DNA of 5,768 nt from Gammaproteobacteria bacterium (GTDB lineage Bacteria > Pseudomonadota > Gammaproteobacteria > Granulosicoccales > Granulosicoccaceae), in the NCBI GenBank assembly GCA_019634245.1, contig JAHQVR010000191.1:1-5768 (forward strand), written 5' to 3'. Below, one piece after another: positions 1 to 5,159 of the stretch (position 1 is its first letter; each line of letters starts with the position of its first letter). Under the pieces are notes generated by a model. The model ran no database searches. It was not told the origin of the DNA and saw nothing but the letters and a program-made list of their open reading frames with translations. Both the position numbers and the translations under genes were made by a program.

Positions 1-2468
1 ACAATCACGTCACCTCGACGCAGATGGGTTGCCTTGCTGGAAAAACTGTAGAGGCGCTGACTTCCCATTTTTTTAATGCGTGGCGCGAACGCCGTATCGA
101 TCAAATGGGTGGCAGCAAAGATCGCTTCAGAAAACCCGTGCGTATCTGTCGAGTGAATATCACTTTTTACGACCTCATTCTGCATTAGCCCATCAATGAC
201 GTAGGCCGCCTCACGTTCTGAGGCACTGATCACTGTGGAATGAAAAAGAGCATGACGCTCATCAATGAACGTATAGACAGTAACGCCCTTGTCTTTACCA
301 AAGTACTTGAACGAGTAATTAGCATGAAGGGAGTCGACAGCCACATTAAGCTTACGACCATCGCTGCTGGTATGCAGCTGATCGGCGTGTTTTTGAAATG
401 CATTGGCCAGTGTGAGCTTGTCCATCGCGGTTAGCAACAGAGTATTGGCTGCCTGGATGTTTTTCAGTGTAAAACACCATGTGACTGTATTTTTTAGCGT
501 GCTCTCATTTAGCCCGAGGGATATTTGCGACAGTTTTTCGATGCCGATATTGCAGCCCTTACCAAGGATGCCAGCCAGGATGGTTTCAGAACTGGGTTTA
601 AGTTTATGATGCTTGGGACTTAAATGCTTAAAGCAGTCGATGAAATCATTGTTTTGATTGATCTGCCGCAGAATCTGCAGCACCGGTACGATGCCATTCT
701 CAGTCAATATCTGGCCGACATACCCATCCTCACTATACGATACAGCTGGTGTGCGCACTCTGACGTAACCCTTCTCATCGACGCTTAGATTGTCGTTTTC
801 CCCAGTGTGGTAACGTTGGTTCACTGTCTGATAGCAGGTATCGAGTACAGATTTCAACTCGTCCACGCATGCTACACCATCGGCGAAAGTCTCCAGGTTT
901 GCCAGTGCTAACAAACGCTCTCGCTCTGCAGTCCAGCGTGCCGTAGGAATCAGATAATCCTGAATAGCACGGAAGCGGTAGGAATGTTGAAGATTCAGCT
1001 TACCGGCACGTACAGCAGAGGCAACCGCCTGAAAGAGCAGAATCTTGTACAACGATGTTCGAAAGACTTCGTCCTCGGCAAACAACGCTTGTTCTTTGGT
1101 TGATAAGAAATCAAGCGGTGGCTTTGGTCCGAGATGTCCGTCAGTGGCCTGGAAATGTTTCACTGCATCAAGAATTGAGCCCACTGACGACGATGTATCG
1201 AACACAAGTGCTTTCAATACTGACGATACTTTGCGCTGCAGACGAACTGATTGTTTTTCCAACCCCTCGTAAGTTCGTTGGTCGTCTGTTTGTTGATCGA
1301 GCAGGTTCTCGTATTGATGCAGTTTCTCTTTGTCCTGAGTGCTCTGTAGTGCCTCGTGATCATTCAACAGTTGTTCGATCTTAGCAAGTCTCTCAGACGG
1401 TTCCATCTCCTTGTTACGCACGAGACAGGTAATTTCATTGAGTAGGTGTCTTGCTGTTTTCTGAGACTTGTTAATGGCCCGGATGGCGTTTTTGTGTTCC
1501 GAGCGCTTTTGTAAATCGCTACGATCTTCTTGTCTCCGGGCAGAATTCACCGCCAAGCGTGTACTGCTTAGCAAGGTTTCCATCAATACATCCTGGTGGA
1601 TACAATACTCGTGCTTGATGAAAGCGAGCAGATACAAATAGCGTTTCCAGCGGTTGGGGAATTGTTTCAGTTGGCTTAACGTCGCTTTCTTCACCCAGGT
1701 TGCGTAGTACTCAGTGGCATTCTCACTGAGACCAAGCTCTGCATAACATGATTCAAACTGTAAAAAGCATCGAGCAAATGTCAGACAGGAATCAACATTT
1801 TTCTGTATGTCTTTGGCGCGTAACGACTGGTTGATGATCTTTATTTTACTCAGCAGAGGTTTAACCCCGTCCGCATCATTGACTAAGGCATCCAGTGCCT
1901 CACAGGCGGTAGGTGGCAAGCTATTCTCGAGCTGATCTAACAGTGTCGATTCAACGATATTGAAACTGTCGGTAATCACATCAGCCAGCTGGTGATGCGA
2001 AGGGACTTCGATACGTTGTTGCCAACAGAAATCAACAGCCGCTGTGAATACGTTTTCTGGTTTGATTTGCTGCTGTGCCTGCAGCTGTACATGCTCAGCG
2101 ATGAGTGATGCGCTCATAGCATTGAACGGCGTCCAGTCTACCAGTTCTAGAATGCGCGACTGATGATGGTTCATGCGAGATGGTAAATACCCAGCAAGGT
2201 CAATCGGATTGGATATGCTTAACAAGTGTTGAACGAATTTGATGTCTCGTGAGCGAAAGGCAGATTTTTTGAAAAACTTGCCAGAATGCTTAAAATAACC
2301 CAGTTGCAAAAGAAAACCGACTTTGTTGGTTTCGGTTCGTAAGACTCCCATTGTTTTACGGATATCATCCGTCACAGCGAAATAGGCTGATCGCTGGGCT
2401 TTGGTAAACACAGGCGGGGAGTCGAATTGTCGTTTTTCTGCCGTCGATAGAAAGACGAGTTGTGTCAT
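1..2468 (-). CDS. tnpA: Tn3-family transposase TnpA (DUF4158/DDE type), C-terminus outside window
   Basis: This is the replicative transposase, which binds the terminal inverted repeats and catalyses strand transfer to form a cointegrate. The frame is open for 822 codons from ATG (2468-2466) to the window edge, with no internal stop found when every codon was read. The N-terminus carries the DUF4158 signature (FDSPPVF at residues 15-21, TNKVGFLLQLGYFK at 47-60). The middle is helical and charged. The C-terminal part is the Tn3 DDE domain: VAVDSLHANYS holds the first catalytic Asp (D712) and STDTHGFSE the second (D775), followed by FAPRIKKMGSQRLYSF. The catalytic Glu would lie about 130 residues further on, outside the window. 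Family members are about 950-1000 residues long, so roughly 170 are missing. No other ATG lies in frame between 2468 and the upstream stop near 2514. The ribosome binding site is weak (GAGCG). It is divergent from the recombinase at 2564, the usual layout of a transposase-resolvase pair. Confidence 0.96.
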   Translation of the reverse strand, partial: MTQLVFLSTAEKRQFDSPPVFTKAQRSAYFAVTDDIRKTMGVLRTETNKVGFLLQLGYFKHSGKFFKKSAFRSRDIKFVQHLLSISNPIDLAGYLPSRMNHHQSRILELVDWTPFNAMSASLIAEHVQLQAQQQIKPENVFTAAVDFCWQQRIEVPSHHQLADVITDSFNIVESTLLDQLENSLPPTACEALDALVNDADGVKPLLSKIKIINQSLRAKDIQKNVDSCLTFARCFLQFESCYAELGLSENATEYYATWVKKATLSQLKQFPNRWKRYLYLLAFIKHEYCIHQDVLMETLLSSTRLAVNSARRQEDRSDLQKRSEHKNAIRAINKSQKTARHLLNEITCLVRNKEMEPSERLAKIEQLLNDHEALQSTQDKEKLHQYENLLDQQTDDQRTYEGLEKQSVRLQRKVSSVLKALVFDTSSSVGSILDAVKHFQATDGHLGPKPPLDFLSTKEQALFAEDEVFRTSLYKILLFQAVASAVRAGKLNLQHSYRFRAIQDYLIPTARWTAERERLLALANLETFADGVACVDELKSVLDTCYQTVNQRYHTGENDNLSVDEKGYVRVRTPAVSYSEDGYVGQILTENGIVPVLQILRQINQNNDFIDCFKHLSPKHHKLKPSSETILAGILGKGCNIGIEKLSQISLGLNESTLKNTVTWCFTLKNIQAANTLLLTAMDKLTLANAFQKHADQLHTSSDGRKLNVAVDSLHANYSFKYFGKDKGVTVYTFIDERHALFHSTVISASEREAAYVIDGLMQNEVVKSDIHSTDTHGFSEAIFAATHLIDTAFAPRIKKMGSQRLYSFSSKATHLRRGDVI

Positions 2469-2492
2469 AGTTAGGGCGCTCAGAGCAAATGA

Positions 2493-2553
2493 ATAATAGT
2501 ATCGAAAAATCTCTTAAGCGTGATTACTATTATAACTAGTGTTTAGTAGTATA
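2493..2553. promoter_or_regulatory. Putative recombinase binding / cointegrate-resolution site (res-like)
   Basis: A 9-base inverted repeat, ATAATAGTA (2493-2501) and TACTATTAT (2525-2533), is separated by 23 bases. A third, imperfect copy in the direct orientation is TTAGTAGTAT (2543-2552). Tn3-family elements that use a tyrosine recombinase (Tn4430 TnpI, Tn4651 TnpS/TnpT) carry a resolution site made of a core inverted repeat, in Tn4430 with accessory direct repeats, close to the recombinase gene. The position between divergent tnpA and int fits that plan. The repeat arms are short and the core spacing is not canonical unless each arm is about 17 bases, so this is a candidate and not a match to a known site. 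Confidence 0.4.
2500..2510 (+). repeat. 11-base repeat TATCGAAAAAT, copy 1 (before int)
   Basis: An identical 11-base sequence occurs again at 3898-3908, downstream of the recombinase. Copy 1 begins inside the left arm of the inverted repeat in the tnpA-int spacer. The two copies are direct repeats that flank the intact recombinase gene. A second short match, TACTATTA, occurs at 2525-2532 and again at 3971-3978. Confidence 0.5.
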
Positions 2554-2560
2554 CTGTCAA
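2529..2560 (-). promoter_or_regulatory. Candidate tnpA promoter
   Basis: Read on the minus strand, a perfect TTGACA (2560-2555) and a perfect TATAAT (2534-2529) precede tnpA. The spacer is 20 bases, longer than the optimal 17. Spacers of 19-20 are known from promoters that need DNA distortion by a regulator, so this one may be weak or regulated. The -10 box overlaps the right arm of an inverted repeat, and the -35 box lies just in front of the recombinase start codon. A recombinase bound here would therefore be expected to repress tnpA. The boxes are seen; the regulation is inference. Confidence 0.45.
2550..2555 (+). promoter_or_regulatory. Candidate -10 box of the tyrosine recombinase gene
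   Basis: TATACT matches the -10 consensus in five of six positions. It ends 8 bases before the ATG at 2564, which would put transcription start almost on the start codon. No convincing -35 box lies 16-18 bases upstream. No Shine-Dalgarno sequence is seen before the ATG (preceding bases ACTGTCAAACT). The gene may therefore be translated from a leaderless or near-leaderless message. Low confidence, because TATA-like hexamers are common in this AT-rich spacer. Confidence 0.25.
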
Positions 2561-2563
2561 ACT

Positions 2564-3805
2564 ATGCCAAAACCAACTCAAACCGCCGGTATGCGTCGTG
2601 CGCCAACCGCATGCTTTGATACGCTAAAACACATCGACACCGTCGTATCGCCGACCTACCTGACACCGGCTCAACGCAACGACTTTGACATGGCTCGCAG
2701 CTTCCTGCAGGCGTACACCGGTAGCCTGGGCACCTTTAACAGCTATCGGCGCGATGTGGAGCGTCTGCTGCAATGGACCTGGCACATTGCGGACAAGATC
2801 CTTGAAGAGCTCAAGCGTGAAGACATTGAAGCTTTTATTGGTTTTTGTCAGAAACCACCAGCGGCCTGGATTGGCACCAAAAAGGCACCACGATTCAAAG
2901 TCGCTGATGGTGTTCGTGTGCCCAATCCTGAATGGCGACCCTTTGTCGCCACAGTGTCAAAGTCGGCCTTCAAAAAAGGCGAATTACCCGATAAGGCCAG
3001 CTACACCACATCCAATGGTTCCGTAAAAGAGCTGTTGGCAATCATCGGCAGCTTCTTCCAATACCTTCAAATGGAAGAATATACTGTTTCAAATCCGGTG
3101 GCGCTGATTCGTCAGAAAAGCAAATTTGTGCAGAAACGTCAAGGCCACACCACGGTGCGACGGCTCAGTACGCAACAGTGGCAAACGTTGATTGATACCG
3201 CTGAACAACTGGCCGAGGAGGATCCGGTAAATCACGAACGAACACTGTTTATGATCTCTGCGCTCTACGGCATGTACTTGCGTATCTCGGAATTAGGCGC
3301 TAGTGATCGATGGACACCAAGCATGAATGATTTCCACAAGGATCATGACGGGTTGTGGTGGTTTAGTACGGTGGGAAAAGGCAATAAAGAACGTCAAATC
3401 GCAGTTAGCGATACGATGCTTGGAGCCTTGAAACGCTGGCGACGTTTTCAGGGGTTTACCGCTTTGCCAACACCTGCTGACAAAGCACCGCTGTTCCCTC
3501 TTCATAGAGGTAAAGGTCCACTTGCTGACACCACCCATATACGGAAGATAGTACAGACTTGTTTCAATCGAGCTATCGAAAACTTATCTAAAAAAGGACT
3601 AGAGGAAGACGCTGATGCAATGATGGATGCCACAGTTCACTGGTTACGACACACGGGTATATCAGATGATGTGCAAAGGCGGCCTAGGGAACATGTAAGA
3701 GATGATGCCGGACACAGCTCCAGCGCCATCACAGATCGGTACGTGGATATTGAACTTAAAGAGCGTCACAAATCGGCTAAACGAAAGAAGATTCGAGCCG
3801 ATTGA
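2564..3805 (+). CDS. Tyrosine recombinase/integrase (413 aa), likely transposon resolvase
   Basis: A site-specific recombinase that would cleave and rejoin DNA through a 3'-phosphotyrosine. The C-terminal catalytic domain is complete: Arg I R240 in YLRISELGAS, Lys K272 in VGKGNKER, box II H359 and R362 in HWLRHTG, H384 in DAGHSSSA and nucleophile Y393 in DRY. The N-terminal SAM-like core-binding domain spans roughly residues 30-180. It contains a segment of about 45 residues (QKPPAAWIGTKKAPRF... to ...WRPFV) that classical recombinases of about 300 residues such as TnpI lack; I recognise it as typical of a subfamily found on proteobacterial mobile elements. The ATG at 2564 is the first in frame. 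M10 (2591) is an alternative, and neither has a clear ribosome binding site. Divergence from tnpA suggests that it resolves cointegrates, but integration of another element cannot be excluded. A decayed relative lies at 4637-4977. Confidence 0.93.
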   Translation: MPKPTQTAGMRRAPTACFDTLKHIDTVVSPTYLTPAQRNDFDMARSFLQAYTGSLGTFNSYRRDVERLLQWTWHIADKILEELKREDIEAFIGFCQKPPAAWIGTKKAPRFKVADGVRVPNPEWRPFVATVSKSAFKKGELPDKASYTTSNGSVKELLAIIGSFFQYLQMEEYTVSNPVALIRQKSKFVQKRQGHTTVRRLSTQQWQTLIDTAEQLAEEDPVNHERTLFMISALYGMYLRISELGASDRWTPSMNDFHKDHDGLWWFSTVGKGNKERQIAVSDTMLGALKRWRRFQGFTALPTPADKAPLFPLHRGKGPLADTTHIRKIVQTCFNRAIENLSKKGLEEDADAMMDATVHWLRHTGISDDVQRRPREHVRDDAGHSSSAITDRYVDIELKERHKSAKRKKIRAD

Positions 3806-3897
3806 AAACGAAAAAAACCATGCCAGTAGCTGATCAAACGGTTACCATCACTCAACGAAAATCTAGACCCGCTTATGTACTAGGAACCATATTACAA

Positions 3898-3908
3898 TAT
3901 CGAAAAAT
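3898..3908 (+). repeat. 11-base repeat TATCGAAAAAT, copy 2 (before the redoxin gene)
   Basis: Identical to 2500-2510. It lies in the 182-base spacer (3806-3987) between the recombinase and the redoxin gene. That spacer otherwise shows no gene, no clear hairpin terminator for the recombinase, and only a weak promoter-like pair (TTGCTA at 3918, TAAAAT at 3939, 15-base spacing). TACTATTA follows at 3971-3978, so both elements seen before the recombinase recur in the same order, but much further apart. Confidence 0.5.
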
Positions 3909-3977
3909 AGACGCATCTTGCTAAAAGCTATCCAAAATTAAAATAACGTCCTGGATGCACGAACAATGAATACTATT

Positions 3978-3982
3978 AGGAG
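3978..3982 (+). promoter_or_regulatory. Ribosome binding site of the TlpA-like gene
   Basis: AGGAG lies five bases before the ATG at 3988. It fixes this start over the internal Met at codon 7 and contrasts with the recombinase gene, which has no such site. Confidence 0.75.
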
Positions 3983-3987
3983 TCTAT

Positions 3988-4500
3988 ATGAAAAACGCTT
4001 TCACTATGCTGCTAGCAAAAGTTGTTACTTTAGCGTTGTTTTCTTCGTTTATTTTCTCGTCGCAAGCACAAGCGTTTCTGGTGTCTGATTTTGAAGGTAA
4101 TCGTGTCGAAATCAACGATTACCTTGGCAAAGGTCGTTGGACTATAGTGATGTTGTGGCAACTTGACTGTGTGCCGTGTGAGCAACAAAAGCCTACAGTA
4201 GAGGCATTTCATATCAAATACAAATCGTCCTCAGCTCATGTGGTTGGCCTGGTTATGGATGGCCACGAATTTATGCCTAAAATCAAAGCATTTTTAGATA
4301 AAAAACCGACCGCATTTCCAAGCTACGTTGTTTTTGGTGATGTGTTTCATGATCAGATAGTGGAAGAGACAGGCAAGAGTTTTCCAGCTGCACCAGGCTA
4401 TCTTATTTACGCACCCGATGGTGAGCTCAAATGGGCCATAAATAGCCGAATTAATATCAACGAGCTTATTAGCCACATCGAAAATCAGTTTGGCGGCTGA
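3988..4500 (+). CDS. Exported TlpA-like thioredoxin-fold protein, CVPC active site (170 aa)
   Basis: A small redox protein predicted to act outside the cytoplasm. Residues 1-29 form a signal peptide: MKNAF, a hydrophobic stretch MLLAKVVTLALFSSFIF, then SSQAQA with likely cleavage after A29. The mature part starts with the short strand and loop usual in TlpA/ResA-like proteins (FEGNRVEINDYLGKG). WTIVMLWQLDCVPC follows, with the redox pair C61 and C64, then EQQKP. The cis-proline expected opposite the active site is P136 in AAPGYLIYAPDGEL. The length is normal for a single-domain family member. Thioredoxin-fold proteins of this kind reduce or shuttle disulfides in cytochrome c maturation or metal and oxidative stress; which one applies here cannot be told. 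It has its own ribosome binding site and no operon partner, and it sits as cargo between two recombinase sequences beside merA. A link to thiol damage by mercury is possible but is inference. Confidence 0.85.
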   Translation: MKNAFTMLLAKVVTLALFSSFIFSSQAQAFLVSDFEGNRVEINDYLGKGRWTIVMLWQLDCVPCEQQKPTVEAFHIKYKSSSAHVVGLVMDGHEFMPKIKAFLDKKPTAFPSYVVFGDVFHDQIVEETGKSFPAAPGYLIYAPDGELKWAINSRININELISHIENQFGG

Positions 4501-4636
4501 GCATTTTAGCCAAGGAACCACTCTTAACACTCAAGACTACATCAATTATAAGCCGCTTAAGCGCACTTACGAAGCTGACTCAATTAGCAGGTGTGCTGCT
4601 TGTCGCGTTTGGCGAAAGCTTGATTTCAATACCAAC
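4501..4636. other. Unassigned spacer between redoxin gene and recombinase fragment
   Basis: No similarity to the intact recombinase is seen here, so the decayed copy does not extend into this stretch. It contains a perfect 10-base palindrome CGCTTAAGCG (4554-4563), not followed by a T-run and so not a clear terminator. One frame (first base at 4497, no ATG) is open into the recombinase fragment and reads a hydrophobic segment ALTKLTQLAGVLLVAFGES. It might be a remnant of an exported-protein start or chance. No gene is called. Confidence 0.5.
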
Positions 4637-4977
4637 AATAAGGAACGACAAATTGCGGTCAGTGACACACACTGCTCGCAGCGCTAAAGCGCTGGCGTCG
4701 ATATCACGGACTGACGGCCCTGCCCTCACCGGCTGATCAAGCACCATTGTTTCCGTTGCGTCGAGGGCAAGGTCTGCTGACGAACACCACACACTTGAGA
4801 AACATCGTCCAGTGTTGCTTTGATCGCGCCATTGAATAATTGGCTTAACAAGAGCTTAAAGAAGATAGCGAGGCGATGATGGACGCCACGGTACACTGGT
4901 TACGGCACACAGGGATTTCAAACGATGTGAAACGACGGCCCCAGGGAGCATGTTTGGGATGACGCAGGACATAGCTC
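4637..4977 (+). pseudogene. Decayed fragment of a second tyrosine recombinase
   Basis: This stretch aligns with residues about 274-386 of the recombinase at 2564-3805. It begins with NKERQIAVSD. A two-base slip in an AC run (4667-4672) then shifts the frame. The next 55 residues (LLAALKRWRR... to ...DRAIE) match in 39 positions by my count, so it is a diverged relative and not a recent duplicate. Stops follow at 4837 and 4846. The box II motif TVHWLRHTGIS survives (His codon 4894, Arg codon 4903). An extra C at 4939-4942 shifts the frame again, after which REHVWDDAGHSS can be read. The 5' two thirds, including Arg I and the catalytic Lys, are absent. The similarity ends where a Tn3-type terminal repeat begins at 4978. 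It cannot encode a working recombinase. Confidence 0.9.
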
Positions 4978-5015
4978 GGGGTCTGATGTCCAGTGGTACG
5001 AAAACGTACGCTAAG
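4978..5015 (+). repeat. 38-base Tn3-family terminal inverted repeat (outer end left)
   Basis: The sequence starts GGGGTC and ends TACGCTAAG, and is exactly 38 bases long. That is the standard length of Tn3-family terminal repeats, which begin GGGG and end in a conserved TAAG-type inner motif; the repeats of Tn21, Tn4430 and Tn5393, as I remember them, all end ACGCTAAG. The outer GGGG faces the broken recombinase and the inner end faces merA, so the element extends to the right. No matching inverted partner is in the window. A caution: a TAC codon at 4997 stands at the spacing expected for the recombinase nucleophile, so part of the match could be recombinase sequence, but the codons between do not resemble it. 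Confidence 0.72.
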
Positions 5016-5060
5016 ATCCGAAAACTCCACTCTGGTCAGGCACAAAACGTCAGCTGAGGT

Positions 5061-5096
5061 TGAGCGGACATCCCTTTCTACCTTGCGTCCGTCTCA
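5061..5096. repeat. Inverted repeat between terminal repeat and merA
   Basis: TGAGCGGAC (5061-5069) pairs with GTCCGTCTCA (5087-5096) over nine base pairs with one bulged T, around a 17-base loop. No T-run follows on either strand. It could be a structured 3' end of the mer transcript, a protein-binding site near the transposon end, or chance. Confidence 0.35.
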
Positions 5097-5115
5097 GATG
5101 CACGTTGCTGCCCTT

Positions 5116-5140
5116 GCGGGGCTTAGACTCGAAGGCCCGC
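5116..5140 (-). terminator. Imperfect hairpin downstream of merA, possible terminator
   Basis: On the minus strand, 20 bases after the merA stop codon, GCGGG...CCCGC encloses CTT...AAG with a seven-base loop and a C-C mismatch between the two stem parts. The position suits a terminator or an mRNA-stabilising stem, but no U-tract follows, so factor-independent termination is doubtful. An overlapping alternative stem, GCCC with GGGC, is also possible. Confidence 0.3.
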
Positions 5141-5159
5141 TATCGCTTTGACAATCGCA

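Larger units (their letters stand above)
1..3805. mobile_element. Tn3-family transposon core (tnpA plus tyrosine recombinase), left end outside window
   Basis: The divergent tnpA-recombinase pair forms the transposition and resolution module of a Tn3-family element. Its left terminal repeat should lie beyond tnpA, outside the window. I searched the region right of the recombinase by eye for a terminal repeat reading CTTA...CCCC on the plus strand and found none, so the right boundary is not defined; 3805 is only the end of the last gene that clearly belongs. Well-known Tn3, Tn21 and Tn501 elements use serine resolvases instead; tyrosine recombinases occur in the Tn4430 and Tn4651 groups. Confidence 0.7.

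Noticed and set aside
240..1384. Open frames on the plus strand at 240-434, 403-609, 1045-1272 and 1055-1384
   Set aside because: All lie antisense within the continuous tnpA frame, resemble no family, and have no convincing start signals.
3293..3538. Minus-strand open frame inside the recombinase gene (also a plus-strand one at 2685-3026)
   Set aside because: Both are shadows of the recombinase catalytic gene, whose motifs are complete in the other frame.
3834..3871. Possible right-hand terminal repeat after the recombinase, ending TCTAGACCCG
   Set aside because: Compared with the reverse complement of 4978-5015 it matches in only about 14 of 38 positions, and the outer CCCC and inner CTTA are not intact.
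4497..4620. Hydrophobic coding remnant in the frame starting at 4497
   Set aside because: The reading ALTKLTQLAGVLLVAFGES resembles a signal or membrane segment, but there is no ATG, no ribosome binding site at a proper distance and no recognised family.
4490..4687. 65-codon open frame starting at TTG 4490
   Set aside because: It joins the last bases of the redoxin gene, the spacer and the first part of the decayed recombinase before its frameshift; it has no coherent domain.
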